DNA of 40,319 nucleotides from an uncultured Granulosicoccaceae bacterium (GCA_938005265.1 CALLOA010000021.1:1-40319); one strand, 5' to 3'; shown: positions 1 to 8,480, numbered from the stretch's first letter. Made by a program: numbers and translations. Notes: generated by a model from the letters alone, not told the origin.

Positions 1-57
1 CATTTGCGCTTGAGGACAGTAGTTCCGGCTGAACTGGACTTACTGTCGAATGCATAG
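1..57 (+). CDS. Unidentified 3' end of an upstream reading frame (partial)
   Basis: A frame open from the first base of the window reads 18 codons and stops at TAG 55-57. The first four residues, HLRL, match a stretch near the end of ribosomal protein S10, the gene expected upstream of rplC. The following residues (RTVVPAELDLLSNA) do not fit the S10 C-terminus, so I do not call rpsJ. It may be the tail of another gene, a divergent or altered rpsJ end, or chance. A weak terminator-like hairpin follows at 73-93. Confidence 0.25.
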   Translation, partial: HLRLRTVVPAELDLLSNA

Positions 58-72
58 TTTGGATTAAAAAGT

Positions 73-93
73 GTCCGGGAGTCGGGCTTTTTT
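73..93 (+). terminator. Weak candidate rho-independent terminator
   Basis: A short stem (GTCC 73-76 pairing with GGGC 84-87, one G-U pair, 7-nt loop) is followed directly by six T (88-93). The stem is only 4 bp. If real, it would end transcription of whatever precedes the window and imply that rplC has its own promoter. Confidence 0.3.
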
Positions 94-281
94 GATTCAG
101 TAACTGCAGCGTTCGGCTTCAGGAGTACCAAGCAGTCTGCCGCCGTCCCAGGTGGCTGTTATTAAGTTAAGCAGATTGAATAAGCGGCTATAAGTTTAAA
201 GCCAAGATCAGGTAGGCGCGTGGTGTTGAAGCAGAAGCGTGTCTGTTTTTGTCCCTGTAAATCCAGAATATCTGTCTTGCC

Positions 282-315
282 TTTCGGTATTTACCAGCTT
301 TCGGTATTTACCAGC
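282..315 (+). repeat. 17-bp exact tandem duplication
   Basis: The unit TTTCGGTATTTACCAGC occurs at 282-298 and again immediately at 299-315 with no mismatch. It lies in the long spacer before rplC and looks like a recent slippage or duplication event. Confidence 0.9.
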
Positions 316-425
316 TAAGGGGGTAGGCATTTGTTTCTTTGGTTGCTACAATGGCCGGCTTGCTTTTCGGGAATATGGTCAATTCGTTAGATTTGATGTG
401 GCCAGAGCGTATTCTGTGGCACGCC

Positions 426-446
426 AATCCCGGCAATGGCGGGATT
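426..446 (+). other. Hairpin, 7-bp perfect stem
   Basis: AATCCCG (426-432) pairs perfectly with CGGGATT (440-446) around a 7-nt loop. No T-run follows, so it is not a classical terminator. It is one of three hairpins in the leader of rplC. Confidence 0.6.
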
Positions 447-470
447 TAAGTTCGGGTAAAGCTAATTTTC

Positions 471-509
471 CAACAAGCCTTTCTTGCATGTTGCGGGACG
501 GGCTTGTTG
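471..509 (+). other. Inverted repeat, 9-bp perfect arms
   Basis: CAACAAGCC (471-479) is the reverse complement of GGCTTGTTG (501-509), with 21 nt between them. It would form a stable extended stem in the RNA upstream of rplC. Confidence 0.6.
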
Positions 510-520
510 CTGTGACAAAG

Positions 521-590
521 TAAAGTGCAGCTAAGCGCCACGTTAAAGCGTAGCTTAAGCGCCACATTAAAGCGCGGCTAAGCGCCACGT
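521..590 (+). repeat. 23-24 bp tandem repeat, three imperfect copies
   Basis: Copies lie at 521-543, 544-567 and 568-590. Each begins TAAAG(T/C)G and contains (T)TAAGCGCCAC(G/A)T, and copies differ at a few positions. The array ends at a short GCGGCT-AGA-AGCCGC hairpin (591-605), about 40 bp before the rplC start. Confidence 0.85.
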
Positions 591-646
591 GCGGCTAGAA
601 GCCGCAAGTTGAAATATTTGAATCGTCGAGATTCGGAGAAGTCGTT

Positions 647-1303
647 ATGACATTGGGTGTTGTTGGCAAAAAACTGGGCATGACACGAGTCTTTGATGAG
701 GCTGGTGCAGGCACGCCTGTAACTGTCATTCATGTCGAGAAAAATCGAGTTACCGCGAAACGGGAAGTCGAGCAGGACGGTTATTCAGCGGTGCAAGTGA
801 CAACAGGCGAGCGCAAGCAGTCAAAGCTTTCCAAGTCCGAGATCGGGCACTTCGCTAAGGCTGAAGTCGCTGCAGGACGAGGTCTCTGGGAGTTTCGTCT
901 GGCAGAGGGCGAAGGTGAAGATCTAGAAGTGGGCGGTGAGATTGGCGTTGAGCTGTTTGAAGAAGTAAAGAAGGTCGATGTTTCCGGTGTCAGCATCGGT
1001 AAGGGCTTTCAGGGCGGTGTCAAGCGCCATAATTTCAAGATGCAAGATGCGACGCACGGTAATTCATTGTCACACAGGGCGCCCGGCTCTATCGGGCAAA
1101 ACCAGACGCCAGGACGCGTTTTTAAAGGTAAGCGTATGGCAGGCCATATGGGGTCGGTCAACAGAACAACGCAAAACCTCGATATTGTAAAGATCGATGC
1201 TGAGAAAGAAGTCATTATGGTGCGCGGTGCTGTGCCGGGAGCCAAAGGAAGCGACGTTGTTATTCGGCCTGCTGTAAAAATGCGTAACCTTAAGCAGGCA
1301 TAA
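647..1303 (+). CDS. rplC: 50S ribosomal protein L3
   Basis: L3 is a primary-binding protein of the 23S rRNA that nucleates 50S assembly and sends a loop towards the peptidyl-transferase centre. The 218-residue product has the family signature [10 protein letters not shown] at about 147-156. Gln151 there corresponds to the glutamine methylated by PrmB in E. coli, and [11 protein letters not shown] follows. The ATG at 647 is preceded by GGAG at 635-638 with good spacing. It is the first ribosomal gene in the window, with rplD 89 bp downstream. Length and both ends fit the family, so identification is secure. The long repeat-containing leader in front of it is unusual. Confidence 0.98.
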   Translation: MTLGVVGKKLGMTRVFDEAGAGTPVTVIHVEKNRVTAKREVEQDGYSAVQVTTGERKQSKLSKSEIGHFAKAEVAAGRGLWEFRLAEGEGEDLEVGGEIGVELFEEVKKVDVSGVSIGKGFQGGVKRHNFKMQDATHGNSLSHRAPGSIGQNQTPGRVFKGKRMAGHMGSVNRTTQNLDIVKIDAEKEVIMVRGAVPGAKGSDVVIRPAVKMRNLKQA

Positions 1304-1373
1304 GCAATCGTAATTAGGTCTAACGAGTGTTAGAAGTTAAGTAGCAAGAATTTTAAAGCAATAGTTTGTAGCG

Positions 1374-1383
1374 CTCCGCGGAG
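1374..1383 (+). promoter_or_regulatory. rplD ribosome-binding site inside a palindrome
   Basis: CTCCGCGGAG is a perfect 10-bp palindrome whose right half supplies the GGAG Shine-Dalgarno (1380-1383), 9 nt before the TTG start of rplD. A 3-bp stem could partly mask the site, so its regulatory meaning is uncertain. Its main use is to support the TTG start. Confidence 0.55.
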
Positions 1384-1392
1384 ATTATTCAA

Positions 1393-1995
1393 TTGGACAT
1401 CAAATCAGCATCAGGTACGAGTGTGGCATTGGCCGATTCGGTTTTCGGTGCGCCTTACAACGAAGCGTTGGTGCATCAGGTAGTTACGGCCTATCTCGCT
1501 GGTGGGCGCTCTGGTAACGCGGCACAACTAACTCGTTCCGAAGTTCGGGGCGGTGGTGCCAAGCCTTGGCGTCAGAAAGGTACGGGACGTGCTCGTGCGG
1601 GTACTTCCAGAAGCCCCATATGGACAGGTGGCGGGGTTACTTTTGCTGCGAAAAAGCGTGATTACAGTCAAAAGGTCAATCGCAAAATGTACCGCGGTGC
1701 ATTGTGTTCGATTTTGTCGAAGCTTGCCGCTGATGGTGCTTTGCAAATTGTGGATGATATCGACCCCGGTGAAGTCAAAACCAAATTATTGAAGCAGAAG
1801 CTTGAAGGCGCCGGAGTGGAGAGTGCTTTGATTCTGGTTGAGGAAGTGCAGCCGTCACTTTACCTGTCCAGTCGCAATATTCCCAACATTCAGGTGCTCG
1901 ATGTTGAAGGCGTCGACCCGGTTAGTCTTATGCGATACAAAAATGTACTGGCGACATCCGGTGCACTTAAAAAACTTGAGGAGCGTCTCTCATGA
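1393..1995 (+). CDS. rplD: 50S ribosomal protein L4 (TTG start)
   Basis: L4 binds 23S rRNA near the exit tunnel; in enteric bacteria it also represses its own S10 operon. The 200-residue product carries the tunnel-loop motif KPWRQKGTGRARAG at residues 57-70 and the block SPIWTGGGVTFAA after it. There is no in-frame ATG near the expected N-terminus: the first internal Met is near residue 99. TTG at 1393, with GGAG at 1380-1383, gives the normal family length and an N-terminus that aligns with E. coli L4 up to the EALVHQVV block. The stop overlaps the rplW start by 4 bp (ATGA), suggesting translational coupling. Confidence 0.97.
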   Translation: MDIKSASGTSVALADSVFGAPYNEALVHQVVTAYLAGGRSGNAAQLTRSEVRGGGAKPWRQKGTGRARAGTSRSPIWTGGGVTFAAKKRDYSQKVNRKMYRGALCSILSKLAADGALQIVDDIDPGEVKTKLLKQKLEGAGVESALILVEEVQPSLYLSSRNIPNIQVLDVEGVDPVSLMRYKNVLATSGALKKLEERLS

Positions 1996-2303
1996 GTGGT
2001 AACAGCAGCGAAAAGGCGAAGCTTTATCAGGTTTTGCTCGCGCCGCATATTTCTGAGAAGACAGCCATGGCTTCTGATCTGGATGGTAGGCACACATTCA
2101 AGGTGGCGTCTTCGGCCAGCAAGCTTGAAGTGCGAAAGGCGGTTGAGCAGTTGTTTGGTGTGAAAGTCAGTGGCGTACAGATTTCAAATGTAAAAGGTAA
2201 AACCAAGCGTTTTGGCGCAACTATGGGCAAACGCAAAAGCTGGAAAAAGGCTACTGTCAGGCTTGCTGATGGTGAAGATCTGGATTTCGTATCTACCGAG
2301 TGA
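1992..2303 (+). CDS. rplW: 50S ribosomal protein L23
   Basis: L23 sits at the tunnel exit and is the docking site for trigger factor and SRP. The 103-residue sequence shows the typical N-terminal LLAPHISEKTAM, then a ferredoxin-like alpha-beta core, then the basic loop VKGKTKRFGATMGKRKSW. Its ATG overlaps the rplD stop, so the two are probably co-translated. The C-terminus is slightly acidic and of ordinary length. Confidence 0.98.
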   Translation: MSGNSSEKAKLYQVLLAPHISEKTAMASDLDGRHTFKVASSASKLEVRKAVEQLFGVKVSGVQISNVKGKTKRFGATMGKRKSWKKATVRLADGEDLDFVSTE

Positions 2304-2372
2304 TTGTTTACAAAACAAAGCTCTTCAAAACCAAATAGACAACGCAAGAATCAAGCTGGTTAGTATTCAGAC

Positions 2373-3200
2373 ATGGCACTAGTTAAATCCAAACCGACAT
2401 CCGCCGGACGCCGTTTCCAGGTTCGGGTAGTTAATCCGGAACTTTCCAAGGAAGGTCCTTACGAGCCTCTTGTGCAGTCACTTGGCAAATCCGGTGGCCG
2501 TAACAACAAGGGGCGGATTACGCAACGTCACATTGGTGGCGGGCACAAGCAGCGCTATCGTATCGTTGATTTCAAGCGTAACAAGGATAATATTCCTGCG
2601 AAGGTTGAACGGCTGGAGTACGATCCTAATCGTACTGCAAATATCGCCTTGCTTTTGTATGCAGATGGGGAGCGTCGTTACATAATAGCTCCACGCCATG
2701 TCAAGGCTGGAGACGAGCTGAACTCTGGTAGTGAGGCTCCTATCAAGCCAGGCAATTGTCTGCCACTGCAGAATATACCGGTGGGTACAACAGTACATTG
2801 TGTAGAGCTGAAACCTGGCGGCGGTGCTCAAATGGGGCGCAGCGCAGGGGCGGCTATCCAGTTGGTGGCAAGGGAAGGTATCTACTCAACGCTGCGTTTG
2901 CGTTCCGGCGAGATGCGTAAGGTGATGTCGGAATGTCGTGCAACTATCGGTGAAGTCGGTAATTCCGAGCATTCGCTACGAAAGCTGGGGAAGGCTGGTG
3001 CAAAACGTTGGCGTGGTGTCAGGCCGACAGTACGGGGTGTTGCCATGAATCCTGTTGACCACCCGCACGGTGGTGGTGAAGGTAGAACTTCCGGAGGACG
3101 TCATCCGGTAAGTCCAACTGGTATTCCGACCAAGGGATACAAAACCCGGTCTAATAAACGTACAGATAACATGATTGTACGTCGTCGTAACAAGAAGTAA
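2373..3200 (+). CDS. rplB: 50S ribosomal protein L2
   Basis: L2 is a core 23S rRNA-binding protein needed for subunit joining and peptidyl transfer. The 275-residue product has the OB-fold-like N-terminal half and the SH3-like C-terminal half, including the near-invariant [10 protein letters not shown]. The first His of HPH is residue 230, equivalent to the functionally important His229 of E. coli L2. The basic tail (RRRNKK) is normal. It lies 69 bp after rplW and 26 bp before rpsS. Confidence 0.98.
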   Translation: MALVKSKPTSAGRRFQVRVVNPELSKEGPYEPLVQSLGKSGGRNNKGRITQRHIGGGHKQRYRIVDFKRNKDNIPAKVERLEYDPNRTANIALLLYADGERRYIIAPRHVKAGDELNSGSEAPIKPGNCLPLQNIPVGTTVHCVELKPGGGAQMGRSAGAAIQLVAREGIYSTLRLRSGEMRKVMSECRATIGEVGNSEHSLRKLGKAGAKRWRGVRPTVRGVAMNPVDHPHGGGEGRTSGGRHPVSPTGIPTKGYKTRSNKRTDNMIVRRRNKK

Positions 3201-3226
3201 TCGTAAGCTGCACCAGGAGCCAAGCA

Positions 3227-3499
3227 ATGCCACGTTCGCTAAAAAAAGGTCCTTTTGTTGATACCCACCTGATCAGGAAGGTAGAGGCAGCTCGCGACGC
3301 TAATAGTAAACGTCCGATCAAGACCTGGTCGCGTCGTTCCATGATTCTGCCTGATATGGTGGGGCTGACGATAGCGATTCATAACGGTCGACAGCATGTG
3401 CCTGTGTTGGTGTCTGAGAATATGGTTGGTCACAAGTTGGGTGAATTTGCGGTTACACGAACTTACAAAGGTCACGTTGCTGATAAAAAGGCGCGCTAA
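3227..3499 (+). CDS. rpsS: 30S ribosomal protein S19
   Basis: S19 binds 16S rRNA in the head of the 30S subunit next to S13. The 90-residue sequence starts [10 protein letters not shown] and includes [21 protein letters not shown] and [16 protein letters not shown], as in the family. E. coli S19 ends in KKAKKK, whereas here the protein ends KKAR. The last codons and the TAA stop (3497-3499) are the first unit of a 21-bp tandem repeat, so the present C-terminus may have been set by that duplication. Confidence 0.98.
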   Translation: MPRSLKKGPFVDTHLIRKVEAARDANSKRPIKTWSRRSMILPDMVGLTIAIHNGRQHVPVLVSENMVGHKLGEFAVTRTYKGHVADKKAR

Positions 3500-3571
3500 T
3501 CGCACGGAAAGGCGCGCTAATCGCACGGAAAGGCGCGCTAATCGCACGGAAAAGTGCGCTAATCGCACGCA
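3488..3571 (+). repeat. 21-bp tandem repeat, four copies, spanning the rpsS stop
   Basis: Units of 21 bp lie at 3488-3508, 3509-3529, 3530-3550 and 3551-3571. The first three are identical and the fourth has three changes. Each unit carries the triplets for K-A-R-stop, or C-A-R-stop-like in the last copy. Because 21 is a multiple of three, every copy repeats the rpsS termination codon in the same frame. The array fills most of the 130-bp gap to rplV. Confidence 0.95.
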
Positions 3572-3629
3572 ACAATAGCGTTTACACAGATAGGCGCAAC
3601 AAACTTTTTAATTTTTGCTGGATACAGTT

Positions 3630-3962
3630 ATGCAAACCAACTCAACATTGAAGCATGCGCGAATTTCGCCGCAGAAAGCACGTTTGGTTGCTGATCAGAT
3701 CAGAGGCCTGCCTGTTGAGAAGGCGCTGGAAATACTCATGTTCAGCGATAAAAAGGCTGGTGCTATTGTAAGAAAGCTGGTCGACTCGGCGATAGCCAAT
3801 GCCGAGCACAACGAAGGCGCAGACATTGATGAACTGAAAGTGTCAGCGATTACGGTAGACCCCGGTCCTACCATGAAGCGTATTCAGCCACGTGCTAAAG
3901 GGCGTGCCAACAGAATTTTGAAGCGTACCAGTCACATTACAGTGACTGTTGCGGATAGCTGA
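3630..3962 (+). CDS. rplV: 50S ribosomal protein L22
   Basis: L22 lines the polypeptide exit tunnel with an extended beta-hairpin and is a site of macrolide-resistance changes. From the ATG at 3630 the product is 110 residues, the same as E. coli L22. A TTG at 3615 would add five residues that do not fit the family, so it is not preferred. Visible blocks are [34 protein letters not shown] and the hairpin with [16 protein letters not shown] weak GGA at 3620-3622 serves as Shine-Dalgarno. The gap to rpsC is 40 bp. Confidence 0.97.
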   Translation: MQTNSTLKHARISPQKARLVADQIRGLPVEKALEILMFSDKKAGAIVRKLVDSAIANAEHNEGADIDELKVSAITVDPGPTMKRIQPRAKGRANRILKRTSHITVTVADS

Positions 3963-4002
3963 GCAAACCAAACAGCAATCGATACCACAGGTCGATATAT
4001 TT

Positions 4003-4695
4003 ATGGGTCAGAAAGTACATCCGATTGGCATCAGGCTTGGCATTTCCAGTGATTGGAATTCAACCTGGTATGCCGATTCTGAAGACTATGCCAACTACCT
4101 GAACGAAGATATTCGCGTGCGCGAGTATTTGAAAAAGGAATTGGCACATGCATCGATAAGCAAGATTCACATCGATCGGCCGGCAAAGGCTGTAGTTGTC
4201 ACTGTTCACTCGGCTCGTCCGGGAATCGTGATCGGTAAGAAAGGCGAAGATATCGAGCGCATCAGGCGCAAGATCGCGCCCATGATCGGTGTGAATCTCA
4301 ACAATATCAAAATCAATATTGCCGAGATCAGGAAGCCCGAGCTGGATGCCCAGCTGGTTGCAGAGAGTGTCGCGCAACAGCTTGAGCGGCGCGTAATGTT
4401 TCGTCGAGCGATGAAACGTGTACTGACCAACACGATGCGTCTTGGCGCACAGGGCGTGAAGATTTCAGTGTCAGGCCGGTTAAACGGTGCTGAGATCGCG
4501 CGTCGTGAGTGGTATCACGATGGTCGTGTACCGCTGCATACTTTGCGAGCTGACATTGACTATGGTGTGGCAGAAGCCCATACCACTTACGGTGTCATAG
4601 GAATTAAAGTCTGGATCTGCAATGGTGAAGTTTTCGATCTGGATGAAAAACGAAATCAGAACCAGGCGGCGGACAACGCAACCTCCAAGGCGTAA
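4003..4695 (+). CDS. rpsC: 30S ribosomal protein S3
   Basis: S3 is a 30S head protein at the mRNA entry channel. The family always begins MGQKVHP, which fixes the start at ATG 4003 (230 residues) rather than the longer open frame from 3949. The type-II KH domain carries [11 protein letters not shown] at residues 74-84. The C-terminal domain includes [14 protein letters not shown] and [26 protein letters not shown] at 3988-3992 acts as ribosome-binding site. The stop is 3 bp before rplP. Confidence 0.97.
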   Translation: MGQKVHPIGIRLGISSDWNSTWYADSEDYANYLNEDIRVREYLKKELAHASISKIHIDRPAKAVVVTVHSARPGIVIGKKGEDIERIRRKIAPMIGVNLNNIKINIAEIRKPELDAQLVAESVAQQLERRVMFRRAMKRVLTNTMRLGAQGVKISVSGRLNGAEIARREWYHDGRVPLHTLRADIDYGVAEAHTTYGVIGIKVWICNGEVFDLDEKRNQNQAADNATSKA

Positions 4696-4698
4696 CTC

Positions 4699-5112
4699 AT
4701 GCTTCAACCGAAACGAACAAAATTTCGAAAGCAGCAGAAATCCAGAAACCGTGGTCTTGCCCAGAATGGTAACAAGGTCAGTTTCGGTGAATATGGGTTG
4801 AAAGCTGCTGATCGCGGTCGCTTGACTGCCAGACAGATTGAGGCCGCGCGTCGTGCCATGACACGTCACATTAAACGTGGTGGAAAGATCTGGATTCGTA
4901 TATTTCCTGATACACCGGTTACCAAAAAACCTATTGAAGTACGTATGGGTAAGGGTAAGGGTAATGTCGAGTACTGGGTAGCCAAGATTCAGCCTGGAAA
5001 GATGCTCTACGAAATGGAAGGTGTTGACGAAGTAACCGCACGTGAAGCGTTTGCTCTTGCTGCCGCGAAACTGCCAATCCGAACTGCCTTTGTAGCGAGG
5101 ACACAAGCCTGA
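4699..5112 (+). CDS. rplP: 50S ribosomal protein L16
   Basis: L16 contacts the A-site tRNA region of the large subunit. The product has 137 residues against 136 in E. coli. It has the conserved [11 protein letters not shown] start and the basic-glycine block [13 protein letters not shown] near residues 81-93. Arg82 there corresponds to the arginine hydroxylated in E. coli L16. The stop codon overlaps the rpmC start by one base (TGATG), consistent with coupled translation. Confidence 0.98.
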   Translation: MLQPKRTKFRKQQKSRNRGLAQNGNKVSFGEYGLKAADRGRLTARQIEAARRAMTRHIKRGGKIWIRIFPDTPVTKKPIEVRMGKGKGNVEYWVAKIQPGKMLYEMEGVDEVTAREAFALAAAKLPIRTAFVARTQA

Positions 5113-5300
5113 TGAATGCCAGTGACTTACGTGAAAAAGATGTTGCCGCGCTGGAATCTGAACTGGAAGCTTTGCTTCGCGAACAGTTCAATCTACGCAT
5201 GCAAGCCGGTAGTGGCCAGGATGTTCAACCTCACAACTACAGCCGTGTACGACGAGATATAGCGCGTATCAAGACTGTTATTAACGAGAAGCGCGCTTAA
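5112..5300 (+). CDS. rpmC: 50S ribosomal protein L29
   Basis: A small, mostly helical protein beside the tunnel exit, near L23. Its 62 residues include [26 protein letters not shown] and the end block [19 protein letters not shown], both typical of L29. The ATG at 5112 overlaps the rplP stop. rpsQ starts 4 bp after its stop. Confidence 0.97.
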   Translation: MNASDLREKDVAALESELEALLREQFNLRMQAGSGQDVQPHNYSRVRRDIARIKTVINEKRA

Positions 5301-5304
5301 AGCA

Positions 5305-5619
5305 ATGAATACTGAAGCGAATTTAGAAAGCAGCGAGTCTGCAACCGAAGCTGCACCAGCGGCTCGTGGCAAACTGAAGCGTACTGCGATCGGCCGTGTT
5401 ACCAGTAACAAAATGGACCAGACGGCAACAGTTGTGGTCGAGCGCAGGGTCAAGCACCCGATGTACGGCAAGTATGTGCGGCGTTCCAAGAAATTCCATG
5501 TCCACGATCCAGAGAACGTGCTGGTAATCGGTGATGTAGTGCAAATCAAGGAAACTCGCCCGATATCGAAAACAAAGTCTTGGGCTCTGGATCGCGTAAT
5601 AGAAAACGCAAGCGAATAA
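5305..5619 (+). CDS. rpsQ: 30S ribosomal protein S17 with N-terminal extension
   Basis: S17 is an OB-fold primary binder of 16S rRNA. The core starts near residue 24 ([20 protein letters not shown]) and continues through [20 protein letters not shown] and [13 protein letters not shown]. Compared with the 84-residue E. coli protein there are about 20 extra, acidic and Ala-rich residues at the N-terminus ([20 protein letters not shown]). The ATG at 5305 is only 4 bp past rpmC and no alternative ATG precedes the core, so the extension appears real. A weak promoter may lie in the 119-bp gap that follows. Confidence 0.97.
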   Translation: MNTEANLESSESATEAAPAARGKLKRTAIGRVTSNKMDQTATVVVERRVKHPMYGKYVRRSKKFHVHDPENVLVIGDVVQIKETRPISKTKSWALDRVIENASE

Positions 5620-5629
5620 TATCTGGTTG

Positions 5630-5659
5630 TTGTTACTTTTGTTGGAATAACAGAAAAAT
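5630..5659 (+). promoter_or_regulatory. Possible spc-operon promoter
   Basis: The 119-bp gap between rpsQ and rplN is where E. coli has its spc promoter. Here TTGTTA (5630-5635) and AAAAAT (5654-5659), 18 bp apart, each match the sigma-70 consensus at four of six positions. The match is weak and position is the main argument. Confidence 0.3.
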
Positions 5660-5738
5660 AACGGCCATCAGGACATGCGCTCTACAGCTGGTTGAAGAGC
5701 AAACGTAATAAAGAACAATAGGTTAGTCGGGTGACATC

Positions 5739-6107
5739 ATGATTCAAATGCAGACAGTATTGAACGCCGCTGATAACAGCGGAGCAAGAAGTGTTCAATG
5801 CATCAAGGTTCTTGGTGGTTCGCATCGGCGCTATGCACGGGTTGGTGACGTTATCAAGGTCAGCATTAAGGATGCTATTCCACGTGGTCGTGTCAAGAAA
5901 GGTGAAGTGTACAACGCAGTTGTTGTGCGGACTCGCAAAGGCATCCGCCGCAATGATGGTTCGGCAATTCGCTTCGACCAGAATGCCGCCGTTTTGTTGA
6001 ACGCGAAACTAGAGCCAATCGGAACGCGTATTTTTGGGCCTGTGACCCGTGAATTACGTTCAGAAAAGTTTATGAAAATTGTGTCGCTGGCTCCTGAAGT
6101 TCTTTAA
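5739..6107 (+). CDS. rplN: 50S ribosomal protein L14
   Basis: L14 lies at the subunit interface, contacts 16S rRNA helix 14 and is the target of RsfS. The 122-residue product matches the family in length and in the blocks [37 protein letters not shown] and the tail [12 protein letters not shown]. rplX starts 40 bp downstream. Confidence 0.98.
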   Translation: MIQMQTVLNAADNSGARSVQCIKVLGGSHRRYARVGDVIKVSIKDAIPRGRVKKGEVYNAVVVRTRKGIRRNDGSAIRFDQNAAVLLNAKLEPIGTRIFGPVTRELRSEKFMKIVSLAPEVL

Positions 6108-6147
6108 GACTTCTATATCGCCAGACTGAATCCGGGATTCGAAGATA

Positions 6148-6462
6148 ATGCGCAAGATTAAACAGGGTGATGACGTAATAGTCGTTGCTGGGAAGGACAA
6201 AGGCCGGCGCGGCAAGGTGCAAAACCTGATCGGTGATGACAAGGTCATCGTCGATGGTATCAACATGGTAAAAAAGCACAAAAAGGGCAACCCTGCAGCG
6301 GGAGACCCGGGCGGTATCAGTGAATTGGAATCACCAATACACATATCGAATGTAGCTCATTTCAACCCTGCAACCAGCAAAGCTGACAGGGTTGGTATCA
6401 GAATCGACAACGGTAAGAAAGTCAGGTACTACAAGTCTGACAACAACGCGGTGGATGTGTAA
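6148..6462 (+). CDS. rplX: 50S ribosomal protein L24
   Basis: L24 is an assembly initiator that binds the 5' end of 23S rRNA. Its 104 residues start with the KOW motif ([18 protein letters not shown], about residues 7-24). This is followed by [14 protein letters not shown] and [14 protein letters not shown], all typical. The stop overlaps the rplE ATG by one base (TAATG), implying coupling. Confidence 0.98.
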   Translation: MRKIKQGDDVIVVAGKDKGRRGKVQNLIGDDKVIVDGINMVKKHKKGNPAAGDPGGISELESPIHISNVAHFNPATSKADRVGIRIDNGKKVRYYKSDNNAVDV

Positions 6463-7001
6463 TGGCAAGGTTGGTTGAACACTATCGGAGCAATGTTGTT
6501 CCGCAGATGATCGAGCAGTTTTCCTACAAGAGCGTCATGGAGGTTCCGAGGATTGAGAAAATTACTCTCAATATGGGCCTTGGAGAAGCTGTTGGCGACA
6601 AGAAGGTGCTGGAAAATGCCTTGGGTGACATGACAATCATCAGCGGACAGAAGCCCGTTGTGACTCTTGCACGCAAATCGATAGCCGGGTTTAAGATTCG
6701 TGATAACTACCCGATTGGTTGCAAAGTGACTCTCCGCAAAGCGCGCATGTATGAGTTTCTCGATCGTCTGGTATCCATGGCCATTCCCCGAATCAGGGAT
6801 TTCCGCGGTATCAGTAACCGTTCCTTTGACGGGCGCGGCAACTACAGCATGGGCGTCAAGGAACAGATTATCTTTCCAGAAATTGATTACGACAAGATCG
6901 ACGCTATACGTGGAATGGATATTACGCTTACAACCAGTGCGAAAACGGATGCTGAAGCGTTGGCATTACTAGAAAAATTCAATTTCCCGTTCAGAAAATA
7001 A
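6462..7001 (+). CDS. rplE: 50S ribosomal protein L5
   Basis: L5 binds 5S rRNA and forms the bridge to S13. The 179-residue product is the same length as in E. coli. It carries [36 protein letters not shown] and [17 protein letters not shown]. Its start overlaps the end of rplX. A 71-bp gap separates it from rpsN. Confidence 0.98.
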   Translation: MARLVEHYRSNVVPQMIEQFSYKSVMEVPRIEKITLNMGLGEAVGDKKVLENALGDMTIISGQKPVVTLARKSIAGFKIRDNYPIGCKVTLRKARMYEFLDRLVSMAIPRIRDFRGISNRSFDGRGNYSMGVKEQIIFPEIDYDKIDAIRGMDITLTTSAKTDAEALALLEKFNFPFRK

Positions 7002-7072
7002 AGTGCAGCCACTGCAACAATTGATCTCACGATCAGGTAGCGCAACAGAAGCAAACTTGAAGATATAAGCTG

Positions 7073-7378
7073 ATGGCCAAGAAATCGATGATCGCCCGGG
7101 AAGTCAAGCGGGCAAAGCTTGTTAATAAATTCGCAGCTAAACGCAAGGAGCTGAAAGAAATCATCAGTTCTGAAGAAGCGTCGTTTGATGAAAAAATGGT
7201 GGCAGTGGCAACGTTGCAGTCATTGCCTCGCGATTCCTCGCGTGCCCGTCAGCGTAATCGGTGCAGAATTACGGGCAGGCCACACGGTTTTTACAGAAAG
7301 TTTGGCTTGAGCAGAAATAAACTCAGAGAGGCTGCCATGCGTGGTGATGTTCCCGGTCTCGTCAAGGCATCCTGGTAG
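7073..7378 (+). CDS. rpsN: 30S ribosomal protein S14 (zinc-free type)
   Basis: S14 assembles late into the 30S head. This is the long, 101-residue form with a single Cys in [20 protein letters not shown] and no CxxC pairs, so it is the zinc-independent type. The start [13 protein letters not shown] is typical. rpsH starts 12 bp downstream. By contrast, L36 in this window keeps its zinc ligands. Confidence 0.98.
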   Translation: MAKKSMIAREVKRAKLVNKFAAKRKELKEIISSEEASFDEKMVAVATLQSLPRDSSRARQRNRCRITGRPHGFYRKFGLSRNKLREAAMRGDVPGLVKASW

Positions 7379-7390
7379 GGGGTAAGCGTT

Positions 7391-7786
7391 ATGAGTATGT
7401 CAGATCCCATAGCCGATATGTTGACCCGGATCAGAAACGGTCAGCAAGCCGAAAAAGTGTCGGTTGTTATGCCGTCCTCGAAACTGAAGTGCGCTGTTGC
7501 AAAGGTGCTTAAAGAGGAAGGTTACATTATGGATTTCGAAACAGGTGTTGAAGACAACAAACCTGTGCTTGAGGTTACTTTGAAGTATTTTGACGGTAGA
7601 CCTGTCATAGATAACCTGAAACGGATAAGCCGTCCCGGTTTGCGCCGCTACACCAGTTGTGAAGATATTCCAACTGTTCTGGGTGGTTTGGGAATCGCCA
7701 TTGTGTCGACTTCAAAAGGCGTCATGACTGGCACCAAAGCGAAATCACTGGGACAAGGTGGCGAAATACTTTGCTCTGTCTCCTGA
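7391..7786 (+). CDS. rpsH: 30S ribosomal protein S8
   Basis: S8 is a primary binder of the 16S rRNA central domain; in E. coli it represses the spc operon by binding its mRNA near rplE. The product has 131 residues. It begins [18 protein letters not shown] and ends with the family block [18 protein letters not shown] did not try to model an S8-binding mimic in the mRNA. Confidence 0.98.
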   Translation: MSMSDPIADMLTRIRNGQQAEKVSVVMPSSKLKCAVAKVLKEEGYIMDFETGVEDNKPVLEVTLKYFDGRPVIDNLKRISRPGLRRYTSCEDIPTVLGGLGIAIVSTSKGVMTGTKAKSLGQGGEILCSVS

Positions 7787-7841
7787 TTGTTCAATCGATT
7801 GCTTGAAGCGAACGGTTCACGAAATTACCTGAGAGTTACAA

Positions 7842-8390
7842 ATGTCACGCGTAGCGAAACAGCCAATCACGGTACCTAAAGGCGTTGAAGTTAAAGTCGA
7901 CGGCCAGAAGGTCTCTGCCAAGGGTCCGAAGGGGAACGAGGAGTGCCTGGTACATGGCGATGTAGAAATTGTTTTTGACGATGGTGTTATGGGTGTAAAG
8001 CCCAGACAGTCGGGTAGCAATACCGAAAAGCAAAGAATTGCCATGGCCGGCACAATGAGAGCCTTGCTCAACAATCTGGTTGTTGGTGTAAGCGACGGAT
8101 TTGAAAAGAAACTCGAACTTCGTGGTGTAGGTTACAGGGCTCAGGCACAGGGCAATTCTATCAATTTAAGCCTGGGTTTTTCCCACCCGGTTGTGCATAA
8201 GCTACCTGATGGCGTAAAGGTTGAAACACCAAGCCAGACTGAAATCGTGGTTTCTGGCAGCAACAAGCAGAAAGTTGGACAGGCAGCTGCAGACATTCGC
8301 AGTTACCGCCCACCAGAGCCTTACAAAGGTAAAGGTGTACGTTACGTGGATGAGTATGTGGCGATGAAAGAGGCCAAGAAGAAAGCCTAA
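7842..8390 (+). CDS. rplF: 50S ribosomal protein L6
   Basis: L6 has two related domains and binds near the sarcin-ricin loop and the factor-binding site. The 182-residue protein has [17 protein letters not shown] at the start, [19 protein letters not shown] in the middle, and the C-terminal signature [17 protein letters not shown]. It is about five residues longer than E. coli L6, at the basic C-terminus. rplR follows after 90 bp. Confidence 0.98.
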   Translation: MSRVAKQPITVPKGVEVKVDGQKVSAKGPKGNEECLVHGDVEIVFDDGVMGVKPRQSGSNTEKQRIAMAGTMRALLNNLVVGVSDGFEKKLELRGVGYRAQAQGNSINLSLGFSHPVVHKLPDGVKVETPSQTEIVVSGSNKQKVGQAAADIRSYRPPEPYKGKGVRYVDEYVAMKEAKKKA

Positions 8391-8480
8391 TTTCTGTGGT
8401 GACTTCATAGAAGCCTCCATCAGTTATTCCGGCTATTTCGAAAAACCGGCTGTTTGCTAACAAGCTATTTGGTAAGAATT

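Larger units (their letters stand above)
58..646 (+). other. Long spacer and probable structured leader upstream of rplC
   Basis: About 590 bp precede rplC, where rpsJ would normally end within tens of bases. No convincing coding sequence is visible; a 94-codon frame at 239-523 has no recognisable family. The region holds a 17-bp exact tandem duplication (282-315), a hairpin with 7-bp arms (426-432/440-446), a long inverted repeat with 9-bp arms (471-479/501-509), a 23-24 bp repeat in three copies (521-590), and a 6-bp stem with a 3-nt loop (591-605). Together these suggest a structured, possibly regulatory 5' leader. I see no confident promoter. Confidence 0.5.

Noticed and set aside
1..57. 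Tail of rpsJ (S10), because HLRL matches S10
   Set aside because: Only four residues match; the remaining 14 do not resemble the S10 C-terminus, and no frameshift restored it.
239..523. 94-codon open frame before rplC
   Set aside because: No family resemblance, no clear ribosome-binding site, and it is built partly from a 17-bp duplication and hairpins.
4480..5106. 208-codon minus-strand frame
   Set aside because: It is wholly antisense to rpsC and rplP, whose identities are certain.
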